DNA from: Candidatus Wallbacteria bacterium
Lineage (GTDB): Bacteria > Muiribacteriota > UBA6191 > JACPRK01
Reading direction: 5' to 3'
Assembly: GCA_016213845.1 (NCBI GenBank)
Contig: JACQZN010000035.1
Location: 1 to 64,000 of the forward strand
Length of the DNA stretch: 64,000 nucleotides
Shown: positions 1 to 7,660 of the stretch, piece after piece
How the letters are laid out: every line of letters starts with the position of its first letter
How positions within the stretch are numbered: the first letter of the stretch is position 1
Program-made: the position numbers and the translations under genes
The notes under the pieces: model-generated
What the model saw: only the letters and a program-made list of their open reading frames with translations
Database searches by the model: none
What the model was told of the DNA's origin: nothing

Positions 1-91
1 GGGAAGCGGACGGAACCCAAACCGGGAAAGGGATAGAGGTAGCAGAGAACAGGAATTCGGGAATCGAACGGACAGGTTCAGTTTTCCGTTG

Positions 92-126
92 CCTGTTCCC
101 GGTCCCCGGTTCCCTGTTCCCTGTTT
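92..126. repeat. Heptanucleotide tandem array, CCTGTTC type
   Basis: Five consecutive 7-base units are visible: CCTGTTC, CCGGTCC, CCGGTTC, CCTGTTC, CCTGTTT. They lie downstream of the terminator of the minus-strand sigma factor gene. The period matches the other 7-base arrays in this window although the unit sequence differs. I see no coding sequence in 1-270. Confidence 0.7.
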
Positions 127-207
127 GTTTTTCCCCGACGCTCTCCCAGACGGATCGCCCCGCGACCCCGGGTCCAGGGCTGGCACGCGGTCTTCACCGG
201 CCGCCAG

Positions 208-237
208 AAAGAAACGGGGCCCGGTTGCCCGGGCCCG
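208..237 (-). terminator. Intrinsic terminator of the sigma factor gene
   Basis: Reading the minus strand just past the stop codon at 271, a perfect 8-base GC stem (arms 229-236 and 217-224, loop of 4) is followed by the T-rich run TTTCTTT. This is the classic Rho-independent layout and lies 34 bases after the stop. Confidence 0.75.
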
Positions 238-270
238 ATTCGAACGAAGGGTCTAAGGTTCAGGGTCGCC

Positions 271-1284
271 TCAGGCGACCAGGTACTCTTTGAGGAGGTC
301 GGCCTTCGGGTGCGCCCGCAGCTTCTCGATCGACCGCTTGATGAGCTGGCGCGCGCCCTCGCGGCTGATCTTCAGCTGCCGGCCGAGCGCCGCGTAGTTC
401 ATCTCTTCGCCGCCCGTCAGGCCGAAGAAGAGCTTCACGCCTTCGCGCTCGCGCTCGCTCAGCACGTCCAGCATCGACCCGAGCGAGCTCTGCAGAGTCT
501 TGTGCTGGATGCTCCTCTCGACCGTGCTCGGGACGCTGGCCAGGTGTCCGACGGAGCTGGAGCGGCCGGCTTCGACGTCGTTGGTCGTTGCGGCTCCCAG
601 GCAGTCGTCGATGTTCAGGTACTCCGGGATGAGGTTCATCGTCTCCTGCACGGACTGCGGAGTCGTCCTCATCGACGTGGCCAGCTCCTCGACCGTGGGG
701 CGGCGATGCAGCTGGTTCTGCAGCTGCTGCGACTCCCGGTTGAGGTTGTAGAGCTGCAGGACCTTGCGGATCGGGATGCTGATGGCGCCCTTGGTGTGCT
801 GGATCAGGTAGATGGAGATGCGCTGCTTGATCCACCAGCTCGCGTAGCTCGAGAAGCGGATCCCGAACTGAGGGTTGAACTTCCGGGCGGCCTTCAACAG
901 GCCGATGTTGCCTTCGTTGATCAGATCGAGCAACGACGTGTTCTGGCGCCGGTAGTTCCGGGCGATGCGGATGACGAGGTACAGGTTCGAAAGGACGAGA
1001 CGGTGCACCGCCTCGTCTGAGCCCTTGGCCACTTCCTCGGCCAGCTGGATCTCGTCCTCGCGGGTGAGCCTGGGGTAGCTGACTGCGACCTTGGCGTAGC
1101 TTGCGAGATGGGCCTCGGAGGACCCACCCCGCGGGCTGTTGACTCTTGCTGCTTGCATGCTGCGTCCGGCTCCTTGGTTCTGCGGCTGTGGGGCTGTCTG
1201 GCGGTCGGCCGAACCTTCAGACGGGACCCCGTTCTTCGACTGGCGACTTCCGAAGCAACAGGCTTGCCACCCATAGCGATGCAT
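271..1284 (-). CDS. Sigma-70 family RNA polymerase sigma factor
   Basis: This is an RNA polymerase sigma subunit that would direct promoter choice. Region 2 is clear: residues near 100-155 contain NLYLVIRIARNY, DLINEGNIGLLKAARKF and FSSYASWWIKQRI, the core-binding and -10 recognition segments. Region 3 follows, and the C-terminus has a region 4.2 helix-turn-helix (MNYAALGRQLKISREGARQL). At about 337 residues without the long region 1.1 of a primary sigma it resembles an alternative (RpoH/RpoS/SigB-like) factor; which regulon it serves cannot be told. The start is uncertain: the ATG at 1284 has GGGAG about 10 bases upstream, while an ATG at 1158 would remove 42 poorly conserved residues. An intrinsic terminator follows, so it is probably monocistronic. 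Confidence 0.9.
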   Translation of the reverse strand: MHRYGWQACCFGSRQSKNGVPSEGSADRQTAPQPQNQGAGRSMQAARVNSPRGGSSEAHLASYAKVAVSYPRLTREDEIQLAEEVAKGSDEAVHRLVLSNLYLVIRIARNYRRQNTSLLDLINEGNIGLLKAARKFNPQFGIRFSSYASWWIKQRISIYLIQHTKGAISIPIRKVLQLYNLNRESQQLQNQLHRRPTVEELATSMRTTPQSVQETMNLIPEYLNIDDCLGAATTNDVEAGRSSSVGHLASVPSTVERSIQHKTLQSSLGSMLDVLSEREREGVKLFFGLTGGEEMNYAALGRQLKISREGARQLIKRSIEKLRAHPKADLLKEYLVA

Positions 1285-1344
1285 CGGAATGCCGCTCCCA
1301 GCGCCGGTTTTTGTCTCGAGCGCCCCGCGGGGTGTCCGGAGCCG

Positions 1345-1363
1345 CCGTTGTGAATCACAACGG
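1345..1363. promoter_or_regulatory. Perfect 8-base inverted repeat between divergent genes
   Basis: CCGTTGTG, a 3-base spacer (AAT) and CACAACGG form a perfect palindrome. It lies 61 bases upstream of the first sigma factor start and 117 bases upstream of the divergent gene at 1480. The size and symmetry fit a dimeric repressor or activator site, but no regulator can be named. Confidence 0.45.
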
Positions 1364-1479
1364 GTCAGGCCCGAGGCTTCGAGAGCTCGCTCCCAGAGCC
1401 GCTTTCAGCCCACAGGGGATGTTGTCTTTTGCAACGGATTGCCCGCGGACCCGCTCCCCTGCTACGATCCAGGCCTCCC

Positions 1480-2511
1480 ATGGCACTTCCTGACAGCAGC
1501 TGGCGCGAGGACGTCCTGCCCCGTTACCGGTGGCGGCCGGTTCCGTCGAGGGCCTACGAAGTCTGGTATGGAAAGACGGTCTATTCGCACGAGGGCAGGA
1601 ATTGTGGCTTCTGGTTCCGGTACGAGCTCCTGACGCGCTCCGAGGGCCAGCAGCCGCGCGCTGATGTCTGGGGCATTCATTTCGACGCTACCGACCCATC
1701 TGGCAACTTCCAGCTCCATCAATCTTTCGATTTCGAGAGGCTCCAGATCTCCCCGGACGTGCTGGCCATTGCGATGGACCGGGATACCTACCTGGTCTGG
1801 GACGCCGTGGCTGGGTGCGTTCGGTCGGCTGCCCGCTTGACCGGGCCGGACGGAAGCCTGAGCTGGGATCTGCGCTTCTTCCCGGAGCCGCCCTCGTTTC
1901 GATACGTCAGCCCCGCGATGGTGGCGCGGCTGGTGGCCGACTCCAACGCGGCGACGCCGTTCGAGGACGTGAGTTACGATGGCTGGCTCGAGCGGAACGT
2001 CGCCGCCGCGGGCCACCGGCGGCCCCTCCGGGGGGCTCCCGGCATGTTGGGCCACATCTGGGGGACGCGTCATGCCGACGGCTGGTGCTGGCTGCACGCC
2101 AACCAGTTCCGCGCCGAGGACGGCACGCCGGTCCGGGCCGCGCTCGAGGCGCTCACGTTGACCCGGGGCGGCAATCGCAACGCGCTGACCACCGTCTTCC
2201 TGAGGCTCGGGGACGAGGTTCTCGACGCCAGCGGCCCCATCGACCTCTTGCGGCGCAATCGCGGCACGGTATCACGAGGCGGCTACCGTCTGGAGACCAG
2301 CGGGGGCGGGCTGCACGTGGAGGCGTACGCCAGCGTCGAGCCAGGCCGCGAGCGCACCTTCGAGCTGATCGACACGGACGGGACGACGCTCTCGAACACG
2401 AGCTCGCTGGTCGGTGACGTGGAGCTGGTCGTGCGTCGCGGAGATGGCACGCGCCCCATGCGGCTCACTTGTCGTTCCGCGGCAGCGCTCGAAAAGGTCG
2501 AGAGGTCGTAA
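1480..2511 (+). CDS. AttH/CrtC-like (lipocalin-fold) hypothetical protein
   Basis: This is a 343-residue soluble protein with no signal peptide. The central stretch HIWGTRHADGWCWLHANQF and the later YRLETSGGGLHVEAYA resemble the AttH / hydroxyneurosporene-synthase-like fold, a double lipocalin-type beta barrel found in proteins acting on hydrophobic substrates. The match is to general pattern only, so no reaction is proposed. The ATG at 1480 is chosen because residues upstream in the same frame are low complexity. A possible -10 (TACGAT, 1462-1467) would give a very short leader. The gene ends 7 bases before the HisC start, so the two are probably cotranscribed. Confidence 0.6.
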   Translation: MALPDSSWREDVLPRYRWRPVPSRAYEVWYGKTVYSHEGRNCGFWFRYELLTRSEGQQPRADVWGIHFDATDPSGNFQLHQSFDFERLQISPDVLAIAMDRDTYLVWDAVAGCVRSAARLTGPDGSLSWDLRFFPEPPSFRYVSPAMVARLVADSNAATPFEDVSYDGWLERNVAAAGHRRPLRGAPGMLGHIWGTRHADGWCWLHANQFRAEDGTPVRAALEALTLTRGGNRNALTTVFLRLGDEVLDASGPIDLLRRNRGTVSRGGYRLETSGGGLHVEAYASVEPGRERTFELIDTDGTTLSNTSSLVGDVELVVRRGDGTRPMRLTCRSAAALEKVERS

Positions 2512-2518
2512 GGCGGCC

Positions 2519-3745
2519 ATGTCCGATCGAGACGACTTGCGCGAGTTGGCTTCGCAATTGCGGAGAGCAAGCAGCGTCATGCGTGCCGCCGAAGAGACCA
2601 AGCTCGCCGGGGGAGAGAGACCCAGAAAAGTCGCTAAGAGCGACTTTGCGCCCACGGCCAAGCCGCACCTGGAGTCGCTTCGTCCCTACAGTCCGGGAAA
2701 GCCGGCAGCGGAGGTCGAGCGCGAGCTAGGCCTGACAGACGTGCTCAAGCTCGCCAGCAACGAGAACGCGCTCGGTATGTCGCCGCTGGCCCGCGCCGCG
2801 CTCGAGTCGGCACTCGAGGACTCTTCGATCTACCCGGATACCCACTGCCGCCAGCTGGTGGACGAGATCGCCAGGCGAAACGGCCTCGGCCCGGAGTGCG
2901 TCATGTTCGGCAATGGCGCCGTCGAGCTGATCTACTATCTGGCCCAGTGCTTCCTGGCGGCAGGGGATGAAGTCGTGACGTCGGGGACCAGCTTCTCGGC
3001 GTACACGATCGCCAGCCGGATCCAGGACGCCGTGGTGCGCGCCGCGCCGCTCGATGGCGCTGGGCTCGACCTGGGCGCAATGTCGCGGCTGGTGAACGAG
3101 CATACGAAGCTCGTCTTTATCGCCAACCCGAACAATCCGACCGGTACCATTCTGGGTGTCGACGAGCTGGAGGCATTCGCCCGGACGCTGCCGGAGCAGG
3201 TCGTGCTGGTGCTCGACGAGGCCTACTACGACTTCGTGGACGATCCCCGGTATCGAGGCTCCGTGAGCTTCGTGCTCGAAGGGTGGAACGTCGTCGTGCT
3301 CAGGAGCCTGTCGAAGAGCCTGGGGCTGGCGGGGCTGCGCATCGGATACGCCATGGCCAGATCCGACATCATCCGCACCATGCGCCAGGTCCAGGTGCCG
3401 TTTCACGTGAACGTGCTGGCGCAGCGCGCCGCGCTGGCCGGCCTGGACGACGACGAGCACATCGCGCGCACGCTGCAGCTCATCCGCGAGGGCAAGGAGT
3501 ACCTCTACGCCGCTCTCGCCGCAGCCGGCTTGCAGTTCACTGCCTCCGAGACCAACTTCATCTGGGTCGACACCGGCGTCGACGCGGCCCGGCTCTTCGA
3601 CGAGATGATGCGCGGCGGCGTCATCGTGCGCCCCGGCACAGGCTTCGGCGCGCCCCGCCACATTCGCGTCACCATCGGCCTGCCCGAGCAGAACCGCCGC
3701 TTCATGCAAGTGCTCCTCGCCAGCATCACTCGCGTCAAACCCTGA
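2519..3745 (+). CDS. hisC: Histidinol-phosphate aminotransferase (HisC family)
   Basis: This is a PLP-dependent class I/II aminotransferase of the HisC type, which converts imidazole-acetol phosphate and glutamate to histidinol phosphate in histidine synthesis; some relatives act on aromatic amino acids. Visible motifs are KLASNENALG near the start of the fold, NPNNPTGT, DEAYYDF, the PLP lysine in SLSKSLGLAGLRIGYA, and a C-terminal arginine context (RPGTGFG). Length is 408 residues, with about 50 extra N-terminal residues relative to typical HisC. No other his genes are nearby, so the exact substrate is inferred from family. The stop codon TGA falls inside the first unit of a 7-base repeat array. 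Confidence 0.85.
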   Translation: MSDRDDLRELASQLRRASSVMRAAEETKLAGGERPRKVAKSDFAPTAKPHLESLRPYSPGKPAAEVERELGLTDVLKLASNENALGMSPLARAALESALEDSSIYPDTHCRQLVDEIARRNGLGPECVMFGNGAVELIYYLAQCFLAAGDEVVTSGTSFSAYTIASRIQDAVVRAAPLDGAGLDLGAMSRLVNEHTKLVFIANPNNPTGTILGVDELEAFARTLPEQVVLVLDEAYYDFVDDPRYRGSVSFVLEGWNVVVLRSLSKSLGLAGLRIGYAMARSDIIRTMRQVQVPFHVNVLAQRAALAGLDDDEHIARTLQLIREGKEYLYAALAAAGLQFTASETNFIWVDTGVDAARLFDEMMRGGVIVRPGTGFGAPRHIRVTIGLPEQNRRFMQVLLASITRVKP

Positions 3746-3803
3746 TCCCTGACGCCTGATCCCTGATCCCTGACGCCTGAAGCCTAATCCCTGACGCCTG
3801 CCC
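3741..3803. repeat. Heptanucleotide tandem array, CCTGANN type (nine units)
   Basis: Nine contiguous 7-base units (CCTGATC, CCTGACG, CCTGAAG and one CCTAATC, ending CCTGCCC) exactly fill the space between two convergent genes. The first unit supplies the HisC stop codon (3743-3745) and the last ends one base before the stop codon of the minus-strand TPR gene (3805-3807). See the matching arrays at 7633, 31369 and 59474. Confidence 0.9.
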
Positions 3804-3804
3804 G

Positions 3805-4566
3805 TCAGCCGCCCAGCTGGCCCAGCTTCTGGCGCGCGTAGGCGACCAGCGCCCGATGGATATGGGCCTCGGCGGGCTCCGGTTTGCCCTTGGCCACCTG
3901 CTCCAGCAGCCCGATCGCTTCGTCTTCCTCGCCGTCGTCGGCCAGGGCCAGGGCCAGGTGCAGCTTGTTCTCCTGGCGCTTGGGACCCAGTTCCACCGCT
4001 CGTGTGAAGCACTCCACGGAGCGGGAGAGGTCCCGCTTCGGCCAGGGTGCCTCCCGGTAAAAGCGGCCCATGGCGCGCCAGCCGGCCGCCGCTAGCCATC
4101 GCTCGTCGAGCGCGTTCAACTCGTCGGCCAGGGCCAGGTACTTGCCCGCGGCGCCTTGCAGGACGGCCCGTACGATCCCGATGGATACGGAGTAGTAGCC
4201 GTAGGACACCATGTGCCATCCGACGCAATCGGGGTCCCTGGGCGACTGCTCGTGGGCCCTCTCTGCTTCGGCGAGGGCTCGCTTCCCGCACTCGTCGAGA
4301 ATCGGGTAATACTCCCGCTTCTCCTCGAGCACCGTTCCGGTCTCGGCCTCCAACAGGCGAATGAATGCCCGGGCAATCCGCCACCGGCAGCCTGCGTCCG
4401 CCGGATCGTCGTCGAGCCTGTCCTCCAGGAGCGACACGGCCTCTTCGATTCTCTCCCGGGTGACGGGCGGGTCAATCAGCTTGTCCGCCTCCGCGTAGAT
4501 GCGGTTGCCGCCAGAGCTCTTGGGCGTTGCCTTGCCTGTCTTGGCCGAGGTTTTCGCAGCTGCCAC
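3805..4566 (-). CDS. TPR-like protein, RMDN-type repeat
   Basis: A soluble all-helical protein of 253 residues. Segments such as ERIEEAVSLLEDRLDDDP, SVECFTRAVELGPKRQENKLHLALAL and DEAIGLLEQVAKGKP read as tetratricopeptide-like helical pairs. The middle (YGYYSVSIGIVRAVLQGAAGK) recalls the bacterial 'regulator of microtubule dynamics' repeat family. Such repeats hold protein partners together; no enzymatic motif is seen. I choose the GTG at 4566 because GGAAGGGG lies about 7 bases upstream. A TTG at 4647 would add 27 low-complexity basic residues. It converges on hisC across a repeat array. Confidence 0.6.
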   Translation of the reverse strand: MAAAKTSAKTGKATPKSSGGNRIYAEADKLIDPPVTRERIEEAVSLLEDRLDDDPADAGCRWRIARAFIRLLEAETGTVLEEKREYYPILDECGKRALAEAERAHEQSPRDPDCVGWHMVSYGYYSVSIGIVRAVLQGAAGKYLALADELNALDERWLAAAGWRAMGRFYREAPWPKRDLSRSVECFTRAVELGPKRQENKLHLALALADDGEEDEAIGLLEQVAKGKPEPAEAHIHRALVAYARQKLGQLGG

Positions 4567-4828
4567 GTTGGGGCCCCTTCCGGTCGGCTCGCCGCTCTTC
4601 GGGCGGCGCGCGGCTCCATTGTGCCTGGGCGAGCGGCGCCGGATCAAGCCGCGGAAAGGGTCTTTCCATCCGCAAATCTGGCCTGGCGGGTCTCGGAGCG
4701 GCTGGCCGCGCCGGCGCCTGCACTCTGGCCATTGTGGCCGCCGGGGCGTCGCGGCGGTTTATTCAGCATGAAATTTTTTTCACGCCCAGGCGCAAGTTCC
4801 CGCATGGCCGGTCGTCCAAGCTGGTGAG

Positions 4829-5037
4829 AGAGAGGTGGACTCGGATGAAGCATCTCCCCAGGTGGGTGCCTCTCTTCTCCCCAGAGAGGTCTCGGGACGC
4901 CGCCTGTATTTGCCCCCAGCAGCTACTAGGCGGTGGTCCCGAGGCAGGGGGCCCCAGGCAGCGGTAAGACGAATCGATACGGTAACGGGATCGCGGGGTG
5001 CCGATTCTGCTTCCGGCGCCCCGCTCCCGTCTTTTTT
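4829..5037 (+). ncRNA. Candidate structured non-coding RNA (unassigned)
   Basis: The 475 bases between the TPR gene and ftsA hold no gene I can support, but the plus strand is strongly structured. AGAGAGG at 4829-4835 and again at 4883-4889 can each pair with CCTCTCT at 4869-4875, giving two mutually exclusive stems. A long hairpin follows (CTCGGGAC 4891-4898 with GTCCCGAG 4936-4943, then CCGCCT 4900-4905 with AGGCGG 4928-4933). The segment ends in a strong terminator. I checked by eye for RNase P, SRP, tmRNA, 6S and common riboswitch signatures and found none. The 5' end is a guess. It could instead be an antisense RNA reaching the end of ftsA. Confidence 0.4.
4985..5037 (+). terminator. Strong plus-strand intrinsic terminator
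   Basis: A two-part stem (ACGGGA 4985-4990 with TCCCGT 5025-5030; CGGGGTGCC 4994-5002 with GGCGCCCCG 5015-5023) is followed by TTTTTT at 5032-5037. The U-run is on the plus strand only, so it does not serve ftsA. It implies a plus-strand transcript in this gap. Confidence 0.75.
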
Positions 5038-5042
5038 GCTGC

Positions 5043-6278
5043 TCAGAAGATTTCGCGGAACCAGCCGCGCATGCGGTCGAGCACGATTTCGAAGAGGCTG
5101 GAGCCCTGGTAGTGCCCGAGAGGATGCGTGGCCTGGTTGGCGACGCCGTAGTGAATCAGGCCGACGCCTGTCGAGAACAGTGGGCTGTTGACCTTCTCGC
5201 TGAGACCTCTCAGGTTGATCGGCCGGCCGACCCGCACCGGAAGGTCCAGCACGCGTGAGGCCAGCTGGGCTGCGCCGCGTAGCAGTGAGGTTCCGCCTGT
5301 CAGTACCACGCCTGCGGCGAGGTGGTCCCAGCACCCGGCTTTCTGAAGCTCGATCTTCACCAGCGAGAAGATCTCCTCCATCCGAGGCTCGATGATCTCG
5401 CAGAGGCTGCGGCTGGTGATGGTGCGACTGGAATCTCCGCCGGTGTTGAGCACCTCGAGGGCTGCTTCGTTCTTGTCGAACTCCGCGGAGGCCGCGCCGT
5501 GCTTGACCTTGAGCTCCTCGGCCCGCGCCGTGGTCGTTCGCAGGCCGACCGCGATGTCGTTGGTGACGTGGCTTCCCCCGACCGGCAACACGCTGCTGTG
5601 GACGATGGCGCCTTGGATGAAGACGGCCAGGTCGGTCGTGCCTCCGCCGATGTCGATGAGGCAGACGCCCAGGTCCTTCTCGTCGGCGGTCAGGACTGCT
5701 TCGGCGCTGGCCAGCGGCTCCAGCACAATGTTGGCGACGTCCAGATGGGCGCGGTTGCAGCTCTTGATGAGGTTTTGAACGGCCGTCACGGCGCCCATGA
5801 CGATGTGGACATCGACCTCCAGCCGGACGCCGGACATCCCGATGGGGTCGCGGATGCCGGTCTGGTCATCGACCGTGAACGATCGCGGCAGGATGTGGAT
5901 GATCTCGCGGTTCGGCGGAACGGCGAACGTCTTGGCCGCTTCGATGGCGCGCTGGATGTCGGCTTGCGAGATCTCGCGGTCTTCGCCAGCCACGGCGACT
6001 ACGCCCTTCGTATTGAAGCTGGAGATGTGCGAACCGGCCACCCCAACGTAGACGTAGTCGATGACGACGTCGGCCATCTTCTCGGCTTCCGAGATCGACT
6101 CCATGATGGAGCGGGTCGTGTCCTCGATGTTGACGACGACGCCCTTGCGCAGGCCCAGCGACGGGGCCAGCCCGATGCCGATGACGTTGATGTTGTTGTT
6201 CTCGTCGATCTCGCTGGCAATGGTGCTGATCTTGGTCGTGCCGATGTCGAGACCGACGATGATGTTGTTAGTTGCCAC
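5043..6278 (-). CDS. ftsA: Cell division protein FtsA
   Basis: An actin-fold ATPase that tethers FtsZ to the inner membrane and recruits later divisome proteins. The N-terminus has the phosphate-1 loop GLDIGTTKIST, then DIGGGTTDLAVF, and near the end VLTGGTSLLRG. The last residues (DRMRGWFREIF) look like the amphipathic membrane-targeting helix. Length is 411 residues, normal for FtsA. The start is the GTG at 6278: AGAGGAG lies about 9 bases upstream and the codon overlaps the end of ftsQ by 11 bases, suggesting coupled translation. It is the last gene of the cluster; ftsZ, usually next, is absent, and TPR and hisC genes follow instead. Confidence 0.95.
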   Translation of the reverse strand: MATNNIIVGLDIGTTKISTIASEIDENNNINVIGIGLAPSLGLRKGVVVNIEDTTRSIMESISEAEKMADVVIDYVYVGVAGSHISSFNTKGVVAVAGEDREISQADIQRAIEAAKTFAVPPNREIIHILPRSFTVDDQTGIRDPIGMSGVRLEVDVHIVMGAVTAVQNLIKSCNRAHLDVANIVLEPLASAEAVLTADEKDLGVCLIDIGGGTTDLAVFIQGAIVHSSVLPVGGSHVTNDIAVGLRTTTARAEELKVKHGAASAEFDKNEAALEVLNTGGDSSRTITSRSLCEIIEPRMEEIFSLVKIELQKAGCWDHLAAGVVLTGGTSLLRGAAQLASRVLDLPVRVGRPINLRGLSEKVNSPLFSTGVGLIHYGVANQATHPLGHYQGSSLFEIVLDRMRGWFREIF

Positions 6279-7554
6279 CGCCGCTCTCCTCTGAAGGCGA
6301 CCGCCTGGAGCGGGGACGATCCGCGTGAGGGCGGCCGGATCGCCCCGGGGCGGCGGCCTCCTCATCGTCGTCCCGCGGTACGGCGGGCGGGTTGTAGATG
6401 TAAGCCGGATCCGGGGCTTCCTCGCTCTCGTCGGAGGAGTCGAAGGCAGGTTTGGATTCCGGGGGCACGCTGCTGGAGGGGTCAGCCGCCAGCGCCATGA
6501 GCTCCTGGTCGTCGAAGGTGGCCGTGGTCGTGACCTGCGGACCGGTCGAGGAGTCGGCCGGCAGCGCCGCTGCGAGCACGTCCGGGTGCGCCGTGAGCGG
6601 CACCAGCTCCGTCGATGCCGCGGTAGCCGCTTCGGCGACCGTCGCGATCGCCGTCGGACCCGTTGCCAACGGCAACGGCGCCAGCGCGGCGAGCTCGGTC
6701 GTCCAGGTGCCGGTGGTCGTCGCGGGGGTCGACTCGTACTTCACGACCAGCATATGAAAGCGCAGATCCATTTGACCGATGCCGACCCGCCGCCGCTGGG
6801 CGTCGGCCAGCGTGGCGCGCGCGTGAGATTCCATCTCGTGGATGTCCGCCGGCTCGCCCAGGTGCACGCGGCGCCCGCGCCAACGAACCTCGACCCGGAA
6901 CGGCTTCTGGAAGTCGACCGACTCGAAATCGGCCAGGAAGCTCCCCTTGAGCGCCGAGAGCCACGAAGGGATCTGGGCGAACACCTCGGGGGCGATGCGG
7001 CGGTTTCCGCGCTCGTCGGGCTTGTCCTCAGGCAGCCCCAGCAACAGTGGAAGCGTCGTGGCGGCGGTCGCGGCGGCCCCGAGAATGCGTCCGTCCTCTC
7101 CGACTTCCAGGACCTGGTCCGAAACGACGGTGCGGAAGGCTGCCCGGTTCTCCACGATTTGGATTGCCAGAGTCTTCGGGCTGAGCTGCTCGACACTGGC
7201 TTCCCGGACGCGCGGATGTTGGAGGAGCACGGCCCGGATCTCCTTGGGCCTGTACTTGAAGAAGTGGCTCCCCAGCTCGATTCCCGTCATGGAGACGATA
7301 TCTGCCTTCTGGAGCACCGAGTTTCCCATCACCAGGACGTTCTCGAGACGGAGGTAGGACGTTTCGTAGATCAGGACGTAGCTCTGGTACAGGGCATAGG
7401 ACACCAGCAGAGCCAGGCCGGTCCAGTACGCTGTTCGCGTGATCCCTACGAAGAGCTCCTGGACGCCTCGGATTCGCCTGCCCCGCCTGGAGGTACGGAC
7501 TTCACCGGGGCGGTAGCGGACCCGATGACCCGGCTGGCCCACACCTTTGCTCAT
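6268..7554 (-). CDS. ftsQ: Cell division protein FtsQ/DivIB
   Basis: A bitopic divisome protein linking cytoplasmic and periplasmic division complexes. A basic cytoplasmic N-terminus is followed by one membrane helix (residues about 38-58), then a POTRA-like domain starting LRLENVLVMGNSVLQKADI and the FtsQ beta domain (DGRILGAAATAATTLPLLLG). After about residue 270 comes an unusually long Ala/Thr/Pro-rich periplasmic tail of about 150 residues, probably disordered, so the protein (428 residues) is longer than the usual 250-300. It overlaps ftsA by 11 bases. Confidence 0.85.
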   Translation of the reverse strand: MSKGVGQPGHRVRYRPGEVRTSRRGRRIRGVQELFVGITRTAYWTGLALLVSYALYQSYVLIYETSYLRLENVLVMGNSVLQKADIVSMTGIELGSHFFKYRPKEIRAVLLQHPRVREASVEQLSPKTLAIQIVENRAAFRTVVSDQVLEVGEDGRILGAAATAATTLPLLLGLPEDKPDERGNRRIAPEVFAQIPSWLSALKGSFLADFESVDFQKPFRVEVRWRGRRVHLGEPADIHEMESHARATLADAQRRRVGIGQMDLRFHMLVVKYESTPATTTGTWTTELAALAPLPLATGPTAIATVAEAATAASTELVPLTAHPDVLAAALPADSSTGPQVTTTATFDDQELMALAADPSSSVPPESKPAFDSSDESEEAPDPAYIYNPPAVPRDDDEEAAAPGRSGRPHADRPRSRRSPSEESGGGN

Positions 7555-7632
7555 TGTCTGGAGCTCCCCGGATTCGCGAAGAACTGGAGGTCCAGTTTAG
7601 CACAGAATCGCTCTTCCGGGAAGGGAAAATGG

Positions 7633-7660
7633 CCTCAAGCCTCACCCCTCGAGCCTGCCC
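7633..7660. repeat. Heptanucleotide tandem array, CCTGANN type (four units)
   Basis: Four units (CCTCAAG, CCTCACC, CCTCGAG, CCTGCCC) end exactly at the murB stop codon (7661-7663). The terminal unit CCTGCCC is identical to the stop-proximal unit at 3797 and 59544. Confidence 0.75.

Noticed and set aside
55..85. T-loop-like text (minus strand GTTCGATTCC) suggesting a tRNA.
   Set aside because: The flanking five-base arms do not pair and no acceptor or anticodon stem can be built.
5322..6500. Plus-strand frame of 392 codons opposite ftsA.
   Set aside because: It is a shadow of ftsA, rich in Asp/Val/Gly with no motif; high third-position GC creates such frames throughout the window.
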